This document shows positions 43,625 to 53,083 of a DNA stretch of 64,000 nucleotides, in pieces. Below the pieces are notes generated by a model that did no database searches, had not been told where the DNA came from, and saw nothing but the letters and a program-made list of their open reading frames with translations. The stretch covers positions 1 to 64,000 of the forward strand of contig JAUSDY010000016.1 in NCBI GenBank assembly GCA_030650395.1, read 5' to 3'. The position numbers were made by a program, and so were the translations under genes. Position 1 is the first letter of the stretch; each line of letters starts with the position of its first letter. The DNA is from Acidobacteriota bacterium (lineage in GTDB: Bacteria; Acidobacteriota; Vicinamibacteria; Vicinamibacterales; UBA2999).

Positions 43625-45943
43625 ATGCATCGCAACAACTTCGTCTGCTCGTGTACGGCCCGCTGTCTTGGCTTACTTCTATCGGCGGCCTGCTTTTCCC
43701 TCCCGGTTTTCGCGCAATCCCCAGCAGTTCCCACGATCACGGCCGGCAAGCTCGATAGCTCCGCCGAAGGTCCCGTGATCGACGGCCGGGTGAACGACGC
43801 GATTTGGCAGACGGTGCAGCCATACACGTCCTTTACGCAGCAGGATCCGATCGAAGGCGCACCGGCGAGCGAGCGCACGGAAGTCCGGGTTATCGTTGGC
43901 AAAGGCAACGTCTACATCGGCATCATCGCCTTCGACAGCGACCCGTCGAAGATCATCGTGTCGCAGGCGCGGCGCGACGCGTCGCTGAACGACACCGATT
44001 CGATCGTGATGGTGCTCGACACCTTCAACGACAGTCAGAACGCGTTCGTCTTCGGCACCAACCCACTCGGTATCGAGTACGACGGCCAGGTCGCCCGTGA
44101 AGGACAGAGCAGCGGTGTGTCCTTTGGCAGTGGCGGGGGTGGTGGTGGCGGCGGTGGCGGCACGCAGCGCGGCGGCATTAGCGCGTTCAATCCGAATTGG
44201 GATGGCGACTGGACGGTGCGGTCGCAGATTACCGATCGAGGCTGGGAGGCCGAAATGGCCATCCCGTTGAAGACGCTGCGTTACCAGACCGGATCCAACC
44301 AGACCTGGGGCTTCAACGTGCTGCGCAATATCCGGCACAAGAACGAGCAGGTCTACCTGGCGCCCATTCCCCGCGGCTTCGACATCTATCGCGTCTCGCT
44401 CGCGGCGAAGATGTCGGGGCTCGACCTGCCGGCGCGCCGCGACATCAAGCTGATTCCCTACGCGCTCGGCTCGGTCAACAAGGACTTCACGCGCACGACG
44501 GGCGACAAGGTCGACAAGAAGGGTAACGTCGGCCTCGACTTCAAGTGGGGGATTCGTCCCAACCTGACCTTCGACGCGACCGTCAACACGGATTTCGCGC
44601 AGGTGGAAGCAGATGAAGAGCAGGTCAACCTGACGCGATTCGACCTGTTCTTTCCAGAGAAGCGGCCGTTCTTCCTGGAGAACGCGTCGACGTTCCAGTT
44701 CGGGCAGCCGCAGAACATCGACCTCTTCTTTTCCCGCCGCGTGGGTCTGTCGGCCACCGGGGTGCCGATCGACATCCTTGGCGGCGCGCGCCTCAGCGGC
44801 AAGCTCGGGGGCTGGAACGTGGGGGTCCTCAACATCCAGACCGACGAGGCGGAGAACGCCGCCGGCACCCAGGTCGTGGGCCCCGCAAACAATTTCAGCG
44901 TGTTGCGCATGCAGCGCGAAGTCGGCCGCTCGAGCTACGGCGCGATCTTCGTCAACCGCCAGGGCACCGGCGGGTTCAAGGGCGCCGATGACCACAACCG
45001 CGCCTACGGCCTGGACGCGAACATCCAGCTCTCTCCGAGCCAGCGAGTCTCGGCGTTCATCGCGCGCACCGATACACCGACCAGCCGCACGAGCGGTCCG
45101 AGGGGCAGCGACTACTCCGGCCGCGCGTTCTATAACTTCACCAACAACCTCTGGCAGATTTCCGGCGGCTACTCGCAGGTCGGCGATAACTTCAATCCCG
45201 AGGTCGGTTTCCTGCCGCGCCGCGGTTACCGCCGTCCCGAGTTCCGCGCGTTCTTCCAGCCACAACCGAAGAAGATTCCGTGGATCCGCCGGTTCGCGCC
45301 GCACGTGTCGTACGACGCCTTCTACGGCTTCAACGACAAACTCCAGACCTCGAGGGCCCATCTGCATCCGCTCGAGGTGCAGCTGGCCCAGGGCGGGCGC
45401 TTTGGCTGGTTCTTCGACCATACCCGCGATAATCCGACGGCCCCCTTTACCGTCTACAATCGCGACGGCAAGCGCGTGGTGATTCCGGCCGGCACTTACG
45501 GGTGGGTGCAGCACGGCTTCGAGTATTTCCACAACCCGAGCGCGCGCGTCACCGGCACCATTCGCTATCGCCTCGGCCGCTACTACGACGGCGACTTCAA
45601 CGGCTTCGAGATCAACAGCGATTACCGCATCACGCCGAAGATGACGGCCAGCCTCGGCTGGACGCGCCAGGACATCGACTTGCCGCAAGGGAGCTTCGTC
45701 AACAACCTCGTGCCGATCAAGGCGAACTACTCGTTCACCACGCTGGCGAGCCTGTCGGCGCTGCTGCAGTACAACGGTCAGACCGGCCAGTTCTCGTCCA
45801 ACGTGCGCCTGGCGCTGCTCAACCGCAGTGGCACGGGATTGTTCGTCGTGTTCAACGATCGCCGCGATGTGCTGAGCTCGACGTCGCAAGAAACGCTCGG
45901 CCGTTCGTTCGTCGTGAAGTACACGCGCCTCGTAGATTTCTAA
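43625..45943 (+). CDS. CBM9-like / DUF5916 outer-membrane-associated protein
   Basis: This 772-residue exported protein has a signal peptide (cut after PVFAQ), a family 9 carbohydrate-binding-like beta-sandwich (about 35-230, VIDGRVNDAIWQ, VRVIVGKGNVYIGIIAFD, GWEAEMAIPLKTLRY) and a long C-terminal DUF5916 beta-barrel-like region (about 270-772, starting FDATVNTDFAQVEADEEQVNLTRF). A run of ten glycines (about residues 170-180) interrupts the first domain. ATG 43625 was chosen over upstream frames because the signal peptide begins there. Probably an envelope protein; ligand unknown. Confidence 0.85.
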   Translation: MHRNNFVCSCTARCLGLLLSAACFSLPVFAQSPAVPTITAGKLDSSAEGPVIDGRVNDAIWQTVQPYTSFTQQDPIEGAPASERTEVRVIVGKGNVYIGIIAFDSDPSKIIVSQARRDASLNDTDSIVMVLDTFNDSQNAFVFGTNPLGIEYDGQVAREGQSSGVSFGSGGGGGGGGGGTQRGGISAFNPNWDGDWTVRSQITDRGWEAEMAIPLKTLRYQTGSNQTWGFNVLRNIRHKNEQVYLAPIPRGFDIYRVSLAAKMSGLDLPARRDIKLIPYALGSVNKDFTRTTGDKVDKKGNVGLDFKWGIRPNLTFDATVNTDFAQVEADEEQVNLTRFDLFFPEKRPFFLENASTFQFGQPQNIDLFFSRRVGLSATGVPIDILGGARLSGKLGGWNVGVLNIQTDEAENAAGTQVVGPANNFSVLRMQREVGRSSYGAIFVNRQGTGGFKGADDHNRAYGLDANIQLSPSQRVSAFIARTDTPTSRTSGPRGSDYSGRAFYNFTNNLWQISGGYSQVGDNFNPEVGFLPRRGYRRPEFRAFFQPQPKKIPWIRRFAPHVSYDAFYGFNDKLQTSRAHLHPLEVQLAQGGRFGWFFDHTRDNPTAPFTVYNRDGKRVVIPAGTYGWVQHGFEYFHNPSARVTGTIRYRLGRYYDGDFNGFEINSDYRITPKMTASLGWTRQDIDLPQGSFVNNLVPIKANYSFTTLASLSALLQYNGQTGQFSSNVRLALLNRSGTGLFVVFNDRRDVLSSTSQETLGRSFVVKYTRLVDF

Positions 45944-45972
45944 GAAACGGCGATTTCATGAGGAGAAACGCC

Positions 45973-47301
45973 ATGCAGTCACGTCGCACATTCCTTCGCG
46001 GATTTTCGGGTGGGGTGGTGGCCACCGGCGCGGCGCTGGCTGCCGGCCGGACGTCTTTGGCTGCCAGGGGTGGCGAGCAGGTCATCGCGCCGACACTGTC
46101 GGCGGCGAACCTCAAGCCGGCCGGGCCGCTGGACGAGGCCTACTGGTGGAAGGTCCGCAGCCAGTTCAACATCATCGACGGCATGACCTTCATGAACAAC
46201 GGCACCGAAGGGCCGGTGCCGCGCGTGGTGCTCGAGGCCAACGAGCGGTTCTTCCGCGAGATTGCGGAGAACCCCTCGAACAACTACCGCCGCGAAGAGA
46301 TTGACGTGGTCCGCGGCGAGGTCGCGAGGTTTGTCGGCGCCAACGCCGATGAGATCGCGCTGACGCGCAGCACCACCGAGGGCATGAACATCTTCACCCA
46401 CGGCCTCGACTGGAAGGCCGGCGACGAGGTGATCTACTGCAGCCACGAGCACGGCGGCGGCATCGGCTGCATCACGACCATGGCCAAGCGTGCGGGCATC
46501 AAGCCCGTCGTCATCGACATCCCGTCGCCGCCACAGAGCGTCGATCAAATCGTCGGGCTATACGAGAAGGCGATCACGCCGCGGACCAGGGTTATCATGG
46601 TGAGCCACATGACCTATGTGACGGGGCTCGTCACGCCGGTCAAGGAGCTCGCCGACCTGGCGCATCGCCGCGGCCTGCTGATCTCGGTGGACGGCGCGCA
46701 TCCGCTCGGGATGATGGATCTGGATTTCAAGGCGATGAACGTCGATCACTACGCCGCCGCCGGCCAGAAATGGCTGATGTGCGGCACCGGTACCGGCGTC
46801 TGCTACATCAAGCGCGACGTGCAGGATCGGATCTGGCCGCTGATGGGGCCGCCCGGAGACCCCAAGGACGGCGCCAAGAAGTACGAGGCCTTCGGCCAGC
46901 GCGACGTGCCGTCGGCGCTTGGCATGTCTGCCGCGGTGGCGCTGCAGACCGCGATCGGCAAGCAGAACGTCGAGGCGCGAGCCCGGGCGCTCAGCACCCG
47001 GTTCCGCACGGGACTCAAGGGCATCCCGGGTGTGAAGATGTGGACGTCGGAAGACCCGCGCTTCGCTGCCGGCCTGACGCTGTTCAGCGTGCGCGACGTG
47101 CCGATGGCCAACGTGCAGCAGGCGATCCTCAATCGCGATCGCATCTACATCCGCACCATGACGACCGGCAACCTGAACGGCTGCCGCGCCGCGACGCACA
47201 TCTACAACATGCCGGACGAAGTCGATCGCTTGATCGCCAGCGTGAAGCATGTCGCGGAGAACGCCAGCCGCTACATGACGACGACCGCGCAAGCGCGATA
47301 A
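45973..47301 (+). CDS. Class V aminotransferase (isopenicillin-N-epimerase-like), Tat-exported
   Basis: This 442-residue PLP enzyme of fold type I has a twin-arginine signal (SRRTFLRGFSGGVVATGAALAA), the PLP-ring aspartate in SVDGAH (D240) and the Schiff-base lysine K266 (AAGQKWLMCGTG). The family includes cysteine desulfurases and isopenicillin N epimerases; no conserved desulfurase cysteine loop was recognised. AGGAGA seven bases before ATG 45973 fixes the start. It lies 29 bases after the DUF5916 gene and is probably co-transcribed. Substrate unknown. Confidence 0.87.
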   Translation: MQSRRTFLRGFSGGVVATGAALAAGRTSLAARGGEQVIAPTLSAANLKPAGPLDEAYWWKVRSQFNIIDGMTFMNNGTEGPVPRVVLEANERFFREIAENPSNNYRREEIDVVRGEVARFVGANADEIALTRSTTEGMNIFTHGLDWKAGDEVIYCSHEHGGGIGCITTMAKRAGIKPVVIDIPSPPQSVDQIVGLYEKAITPRTRVIMVSHMTYVTGLVTPVKELADLAHRRGLLISVDGAHPLGMMDLDFKAMNVDHYAAAGQKWLMCGTGTGVCYIKRDVQDRIWPLMGPPGDPKDGAKKYEAFGQRDVPSALGMSAAVALQTAIGKQNVEARARALSTRFRTGLKGIPGVKMWTSEDPRFAAGLTLFSVRDVPMANVQQAILNRDRIYIRTMTTGNLNGCRAATHIYNMPDEVDRLIASVKHVAENASRYMTTTAQAR

Positions 47302-47436
47302 TTTCGCTGTGACGGGCCGCCGCCGGCCCGTTCCCAGCACCTTTCTTCACGGCTCATAACCCTTGCGCCACGGTGACAACTGCGGTACGGTTTGTCGATC
47401 CTTTTCGCGTTGGTCACACTGATTTGGAGGAGAGCC

Positions 47437-50403
47437 ATGGGTAGCAAGTGGCGTTTTGCTCGTTTCGGCGGCGCAGTGATGCTGGTTCTGTTGGTCGGCG
47501 TGACGTCAGTGGCGAGTGCGCAGAGCGGCCTGGGCGGTCTTCGCGGCGCGGTCACTGATCAGCAGGGTGCGGGGCTGCCGGGCGTGACCATCACCGCCAC
47601 GTCTCCCGACGTGCTGCGGCCGCAGAGCGATGTCACCAACGAGCGCGGTGAATACCGGCTCAACAACCTGCCTCCCGGCACGTACCTGCTCGTCGCCGAA
47701 TTGCCGGGATTTGCGACGTTCCGGCGCGAAGCGATTCTGGTCCGGGTCGGCGCCACCTTCGCGCTCGACTTCACGATGCAGTTGAGCGCGGTCCAGGAAA
47801 CCGTCACGGTGACCGGCGACTCGCCGATGATCGAGGTCGACAAGCCCGGCAACGTCCTCAACATCGACGGCGAGTTCCAGCGCCTGCTGCCGATTCAGGC
47901 GCGGCGCAACTACAGCGACTTCCTCGAGCTCACGCCGGGTGTGATCTCGCGTGGATTTGACGACGGTAGCGGGCGCCAGGTGTATTTCGGCCACGGCACC
48001 GAGCACTTCGCTCACGTCCTCCAGCTCGAAGGCACGATCGCCACCAACTATCACGACGCCCAGCTCACCTATGTCTCGATGGGCGCCGACATGGTGCAGG
48101 ACATCCAGGTCAAGACCGGCGGCGTTGACGCCAGCTCGCCGATGGGCGTCGGCCTGGTCATGAACATCGTCACCAAGAGCGGCGGCAACACGTTCCGCGG
48201 CAGCGGCGCGGTGGGGTATCAGCCGTTCGACTGGAACGGCAACAACGTCGACAACTGCTCGACTGCGCCGGGGTGCAAGCCGGGCACCGGCGGCACGCCG
48301 ACTACCGCCTATGTGCGACAGTTCGATGCCGCCCTCGGCGGTCCGATCAAGAAGGACAAGGTCTGGTTCTTCGGCGCGTTGCGGCGGGCGGTGTCGGCCG
48401 CCGGCATCAGCCGGACGGCCACCGAAGTCGAGCGCATCAAGGCCTACAAGCCGGACGCCGAGCTCTTCAACAACGACAGCGAGAGCTGGCAGCCCTTCTT
48501 GAAGATCAGCACGCGCGCCGGGCAACATGACATTCAAGGCTTTTACCAGCAGGACCGACTCCTGCTATCGGGAGACCGCGAGTACAATTATGAGCCGGTC
48601 CAGGCGCAGTCAACGGGAGGGCCACTCTACAGCGGCAAGATCACGTCGGTCTGGGGCCTGCGCACGACCACGACGTTTACGGCGTCGTACAACGGCAAGG
48701 GCGGGAATGACGCCCAGACGTTTGCATCGCTCGGCAGGACGGGCCCGCAGATCACCATCCATAATTCTGCCAATGTCTCCGGCAACATCGTCTCGGGATC
48801 CGGACGCATCCTCGAGGGCGGCAACCTGCCGTCGTATAGTTTTCAGCCCGCGTCACAGATCGTGGTGCGTGGCGACCTCACCTACTACAAGGACGGCTGG
48901 ATGGGCAGCCATCAGCTGCAGACGGGTTTCTTTGCGGCCCCGCGTAGCACTTACGACCAGCAGACGGAATACGTCAACGGCGGGTTCGTCTGGGAAGAAC
49001 ACCGACTGCGCACGCCGGGCAACGTCGCTGGCGGCACGGTGCCGTTCCATCGCCGTTATCAAACACCCGTTTCGCTGACCACCCGCGCCGCGCGCGACCG
49101 CGACATCGGCATCTACGTTCAGGACACGTGGCACCCGAATAACCGGGTCACACTGAACCTCGGCGTCCGCGCCGACTTCGTCAAGCGCAACGACGACATC
49201 TTCAACATCGTGAGGCAGAACAGCACGTCGATTGGTCCGCGTCTCGGCTTCTCGTATCTGCTGACTAAGGATTCGCGCAACGTCTTGCGGGGCAGCTACG
49301 CACGCGTCCACGAGCAGGTGATGGGGCGCGACGCGATCACGCTCTTCGGGGCCAACGAGGCGGCGGGGCAGCGGGATGAGTATGACGCCGACGGCGACGG
49401 CCGATTCGAGATCGTCGTGCCGACGGCCGCCCGTTCGGCCACCATTGCCGCCGGCGAATTCGCGGACGACCTCCACCAGCCCTACGTCGATGAGCTGATT
49501 CTCGGCTTCCGCAAGCAGTTCCCCGGCCAGATCAGCTTCGACATCGCGGGCATCAGCCGCAGCTACCAGGACATGTGGGCCCGGGTGGACGTCAACGGCA
49601 TCTATCCGAGCGGTCCGAATCAGCCCTTTGGCGGATTCGGCCGGATCGATCCCACGCGGGGCATCATCTTCCAGCAGCAGAACAATTCGTGGAGCACGCT
49701 CGAGTACCGGGCGATCGAGATGACCATGGCGAAGAACCTGTCGCGAAACTTCCAGGCGATGGCCAGCGTCAATCGCCAATGGCAGCACTTCGGCGGCACG
49801 TGGAACCCCACGGACCCGGCGGGGTTCATCCAGCCGACCACGTTCGACAGCGACGCGCTGCTCTACATGCCGCGCGGCAACAATGAAGACAACAGCCTGC
49901 CGCTCAATACGGGATCGACCGTGCACACCTACGGCCCGACCTGGCAGAAGTACTCGACACGCTTCGGTGGCACCTACCAAGCGCCGTGGCGAGTAGTGAT
50001 CTCGGCGAGCTACACGATACTCGCCGGTCCTTGGTCGGGGCCCATCGTTGACCTGCTACCCGTGGGCGATCCGCAGCTGGCCGCGTTTGGTCCCGCCCGT
50101 GCGTCGAACGGGCAGAACAACCCACTGGCGACGCGCATGAGGTTCGTGAATGCGAACCGCGGTGAGGGCCAGGTCCAGGCGCCGGCCATCAAGACGCTCG
50201 GGCTGAACTTCAACAAGTCAATTGGCTTTGGTGGCGGCCGCGAGGTAGTGCTGAGCGGCGCCATCTTCAACGTGCTGAACGACGGCAACTACACTCAGTA
50301 CAACTATAGCGGCGCGAACGAGAAGTTCAACCCGAACTTCCTGCAATTGCGCAATCAGCAAGCCGCGCGCGCCTTCCAGTTGACGGCGCTCGTGAAGTTC
50401 TAA
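47437..50403 (+). CDS. TonB-dependent receptor with carboxypeptidase-regulatory domain
   Basis: This 988-residue outer-membrane receptor has a signal peptide (ending VASAQS), a carboxypeptidase-regulatory domain (about 28-110, GLRGAVTDQQGAGLPGVTITATSP), a plug (about 115-240, VTGDSPMIEVDKPGNVLNIDGEF) and a barrel ending FQLTALVKF. The GATTTGGAGGAGA ribosome-binding site is strong. It closely resembles the receptor at 53084 (shared SPMIE, RNVxRxxxxRVHEQV and WNPTDPAxFIQP phrases), so the two are likely paralogues. It starts the island with the beta-lactamase-RidA and creatininase genes. Confidence 0.92.
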   Translation: MGSKWRFARFGGAVMLVLLVGVTSVASAQSGLGGLRGAVTDQQGAGLPGVTITATSPDVLRPQSDVTNERGEYRLNNLPPGTYLLVAELPGFATFRREAILVRVGATFALDFTMQLSAVQETVTVTGDSPMIEVDKPGNVLNIDGEFQRLLPIQARRNYSDFLELTPGVISRGFDDGSGRQVYFGHGTEHFAHVLQLEGTIATNYHDAQLTYVSMGADMVQDIQVKTGGVDASSPMGVGLVMNIVTKSGGNTFRGSGAVGYQPFDWNGNNVDNCSTAPGCKPGTGGTPTTAYVRQFDAALGGPIKKDKVWFFGALRRAVSAAGISRTATEVERIKAYKPDAELFNNDSESWQPFLKISTRAGQHDIQGFYQQDRLLLSGDREYNYEPVQAQSTGGPLYSGKITSVWGLRTTTTFTASYNGKGGNDAQTFASLGRTGPQITIHNSANVSGNIVSGSGRILEGGNLPSYSFQPASQIVVRGDLTYYKDGWMGSHQLQTGFFAAPRSTYDQQTEYVNGGFVWEEHRLRTPGNVAGGTVPFHRRYQTPVSLTTRAARDRDIGIYVQDTWHPNNRVTLNLGVRADFVKRNDDIFNIVRQNSTSIGPRLGFSYLLTKDSRNVLRGSYARVHEQVMGRDAITLFGANEAAGQRDEYDADGDGRFEIVVPTAARSATIAAGEFADDLHQPYVDELILGFRKQFPGQISFDIAGISRSYQDMWARVDVNGIYPSGPNQPFGGFGRIDPTRGIIFQQQNNSWSTLEYRAIEMTMAKNLSRNFQAMASVNRQWQHFGGTWNPTDPAGFIQPTTFDSDALLYMPRGNNEDNSLPLNTGSTVHTYGPTWQKYSTRFGGTYQAPWRVVISASYTILAGPWSGPIVDLLPVGDPQLAAFGPARASNGQNNPLATRMRFVNANRGEGQVQAPAIKTLGLNFNKSIGFGGGREVVLSGAIFNVLNDGNYTQYNYSGANEKFNPNFLQLRNQQAARAFQLTALVKF

Positions 50404-50570
50404 CCGCACTCCTTGCCGGGAGGCACTTCCTGTCGGGAGGGCACTCCTGGTCGGGAGGGCACTTTCGGTCGGGAAAGCATTGCTTGTCGGGATTTCGTTC
50501 CCGACAAACAGCGCTCCCCGACACGAGGCGCCCTCCCGACAAGAGTTGCCCTCCCGGCAAGGAGTGCGTA
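50404..50570. repeat. Inverted array of TCGGGAGGGCACT-like units
   Basis: About five units with cores such as GTCGGGAGGGCACT run to 50487, and reverse-complement units (CCCTCCCGACAAGAG) continue to 50570. The outer ends CGCACTCCTTGCCGGGAGG match perfectly except for one base. Confidence 0.85.
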
Positions 50571-50576
50571 TTGACC

Positions 50577-52082
50577 ATGCGTCGACTACATTTCTGCGTC
50601 GTAGTCCTGCTTGCCCTGAGCCCCGTCGAAGGGCTAAGCCTCTGGATCGCGCGGGGTGATGCGCAGACCCCGAAGACCGCGCTCACGGTTGCGCTCGAGA
50701 CGGAGCTCGATCGATTTCCTGCCAGGACCAGCATCTACGTGAAAGATCTCAAGACCGGCGCCGAGGCCACGGTTCGCGCCGGGGAGTCGTTCAACAGTCA
50801 AAGCGTCATCAAGATCCCGATCATGGTCCGCGCTTTCCAGCTTGCCGAGGAGGGCAAGTTGGACCTCGATGCGCGTGTCACGCTCGGTCGCGCGGACTTG
50901 CGCGATGGCACGGGTGTGTTTCAGTACGCCGATCTGGGTCTCGCGCCGACCGTTCGCGATCTCATCCTGCAGATGATCATCACCAGCGACAACACCGCCA
51001 CCGATCAGATCACGACCAAGGTTGGTGGCGTCGACGAGTTGAACGCGTGGCTCGCGCGATCCGGCTACACGATGCGGATGCTGAATCGCGGCCACGAATA
51101 CCGGCGCAAGCTGCTTGCGCGGCTCGACCCGCGCCTGGCGGGCATCACGCCGGAGGAGACGACGGGCCTGCAGTACGCGCTGTCGGACAACCCATTGTTC
51201 GAGCTGTACCGCCCGCTGTTTCGCGGCGAGCGAGCGGCGTGGCTGGACGTGGTTCGTAATCCGGCGAATCGCCGGAGCCATGCGGAGAACCAGCGGAAGC
51301 TGATGGTCGAAGACCGCAACTACTGGCTCGGCGACATCAGCGCGGACGAGATCGGCCGCATGCTCGAAGGCATCGAGCGCGGGACGATTGCGTCACCCGC
51401 GAGTTGCGCGATTATGCGGACGTTCTTGCGGCGGCAGCTCGCCGGCTCTCGCCGGTTGCCGCATTTCGTCGACGTTCCGGTGGCCCACAAGACCGGCGAC
51501 AGCGGCAACATCGCCAACGACGTCGGCATCATCTATGCGCGATCCGGGCCGATCGTCATTGCCGTCCTGGTCAATGGCATTACGGGTTCATACGGCGAGG
51601 CCGAGGATCGGATCGGGCGGATCGGCAAGTTGGTCGTCGATCATTTCGACGCCTCCACTCCGCTCGGTTCGGTCGAGCCGGCGCAATCATCGGATCGGAA
51701 GCGCGTGATTCAGCCGGCGGGGTACAAGCCCACGCCGTCTCCCTTGTCGCCGGGGATCCTGGTGGGTGACACGCTCTATCTGTCCGGAAGCACGGGCGGC
51801 GATCCCGTCACCGGCCAGTTGGTCAAAGGCGCGTTCGAGCCGGAGATGCGGCAGATCATGGCCAACGTGCAGACGGTGCTCGCGGCTGCAGACATGCGGC
51901 TGGCCGACGTCGTTGTCGTGACGGCCTATCTCGCCGAGATGTCGGACTTCGCGCGATTCAACGAGATCTACAAGGAGTATTTCACGTCAACCCCTCTGCC
52001 GACTCGATCTACCGTCGCGGTGAAAGAGCTGGCCCGCGGCGCCCGCCTCGAGTTAACGATGACCGCTGTGAGGTCGCGATGA
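50577..52082 (+). CDS. Class A beta-lactamase-like serine hydrolase fused to a RidA domain
   Basis: This 501-residue exported protein has residues 1-29 as signal peptide. A class A beta-lactamase/DD-peptidase-fold domain (about 35-360) has S76-V-I-K79, SDN 137-139 and K305-T-G307. The usual omega-loop ExxLN is not clear (NRGHEYRRKLL instead), so beta-lactamase activity is uncertain. A RidA/YjgF-like domain (about 374-501) ends PTRSTVAVKELARGARLELTM and keeps the conserved Arg (R477) used in imine deamination. Its stop overlaps the creatininase start by four bases. The fusion is unusual; substrate unknown. Confidence 0.85.
   Translation: MRRLHFCVVVLLALSPVEGLSLWIARGDAQTPKTALTVALETELDRFPARTSIYVKDLKTGAEATVRAGESFNSQSVIKIPIMVRAFQLAEEGKLDLDARVTLGRADLRDGTGVFQYADLGLAPTVRDLILQMIITSDNTATDQITTKVGGVDELNAWLARSGYTMRMLNRGHEYRRKLLARLDPRLAGITPEETTGLQYALSDNPLFELYRPLFRGERAAWLDVVRNPANRRSHAENQRKLMVEDRNYWLGDISADEIGRMLEGIERGTIASPASCAIMRTFLRRQLAGSRRLPHFVDVPVAHKTGDSGNIANDVGIIYARSGPIVIAVLVNGITGSYGEAEDRIGRIGKLVVDHFDASTPLGSVEPAQSSDRKRVIQPAGYKPTPSPLSPGILVGDTLYLSGSTGGDPVTGQLVKGAFEPEMRQIMANVQTVLAAADMRLADVVVVTAYLAEMSDFARFNEIYKEYFTSTPLPTRSTVAVKELARGARLELTMTAVRSR
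50613..50634. repeat. GCCCTGAGCCCCGTCGAAGGGC element in a signal peptide
   Basis: GCCC/GGGC ends enclose the widespread TGAGCC..GTCGAAGG-type repeat core. It is in frame inside the signal peptide of the beta-lactamase-RidA protein. Confidence 0.5.
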
Positions 52083-53008
52083 CAACGTTGCTGTTACTGC
52101 TTGCCGTGCTGATGCTGCCCGTCTCGGTGTCCGCACAGGTGTCCGCATCCACCAATCCGCTGTGGCACGAGTCGAAGACGCGTAACTATCTGCCGCACAT
52201 GACGTGGCCCGAAGTGCGGGACCTGCGGACGCGGACCGACATGGTGATCATCCCGGTGGCGGCCATGGAGCAGCACAGCCTGCATCTGCCGATCGGCACC
52301 GACTTCCTGAATGGACTCGAACGCGCGAAGCTGGTCGCGCAGAAGGCCGACGTGCTGGTCGCGCCGATTCTGCTTCCGGGCAATTCGCCGTACCACATGG
52401 AGTTTCCCGGCACGATCACGTTGTCGTCGCAGACCATCCAGCAGGTCTATTTCGAAGCGGCGCAGAGCCTGATGAAGCACGGCTTTCGCCGCTTCCTGCT
52501 GCTCAACAGCCACGGCGGCAATCAGATCATCACGCGCTACATCGCCGATCGGATCAACCAGGAGACTGAAGGGATCGCGGTCGAGCTCGGTGAGGCCGCG
52601 GCGCCGTTCCTGACGCGGGCACCGCAACCTGCAGACGGCACGGCCCGCGTCTTCGATCGGCATGGCGGTGTCGGCGAGACGTCCACGTCCCTCTACATGA
52701 CGCCCAACCTCGTGGACCTCGAGGCCGCTCGCCGCGCTACGCTCACCATGCCCGAGCATCTGCAGAAGATGCTCCCTGAGGTCGTCGCCGGCGATCCCAC
52801 CGCGACGCTGGTCTTTCTGGCCGAAGGCCTCAAGGCCACGGCCACCGGCAAGGGCACGTCCACGCGCGAGATCTCGGACACCGGCACCTGGGGATTGCGC
52901 GATCCGCGCGAGGCGACGGCGGAAGCGGGTCGCCGTGACACTGAAAATTTCGTGCAGGCTGCCGTGAAGTTCATCGAACGGTGGAACCAACTCCGGCCGA
53001 TGCGTTGA
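52079..53008 (+). CDS. Creatininase-family amidohydrolase, exported
   Basis: This 309-residue hydrolase has a signal peptide (ending SVSAQ). Creatininase-family metal motifs are visible: EQHSLHLPIGTD (E, H and D), NSHGGN and RHGGVGETS. The family cleaves cyclic amides or amidines. The ATG overlaps the upstream fusion gene stop (ATGA), so the two are translationally coupled. With the flanking TonB receptors it suggests periplasmic hydrolysis of an imported amide. Confidence 0.9.
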   Translation: MTTLLLLLAVLMLPVSVSAQVSASTNPLWHESKTRNYLPHMTWPEVRDLRTRTDMVIIPVAAMEQHSLHLPIGTDFLNGLERAKLVAQKADVLVAPILLPGNSPYHMEFPGTITLSSQTIQQVYFEAAQSLMKHGFRRFLLLNSHGGNQIITRYIADRINQETEGIAVELGEAAAPFLTRAPQPADGTARVFDRHGGVGETSTSLYMTPNLVDLEAARRATLTMPEHLQKMLPEVVAGDPTATLVFLAEGLKATATGKGTSTREISDTGTWGLRDPREATAEAGRRDTENFVQAAVKFIERWNQLRPMR

Positions 53009-53083
53009 CAGGCGCAGGCGATCGGCGTAGCCTGCGCGCCAGGCGATTTCGTTTCAGTCACCGGCCATTCCAGGAGGGCAGAA

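Noticed and set aside
44130-44165. Glycine run in the DUF5916 protein as a regulatory phase-variable tract
   Set aside because: The GGTGGC-type codons are mixed and slippage in threes would only change Gly number; no evidence for on/off switching.
43679-45889. Open frame (736 codons) antisense to CBM9/DUF5916
   Set aside because: Shadow of a recognised exported protein; no start signal and no recognisable domain.
50577-51650. Confident antibiotic-resistance beta-lactamase
   Set aside because: The omega-loop ExxLN motif is unclear and the gene context is hydrolytic uptake, so only a class A-like fold is claimed.
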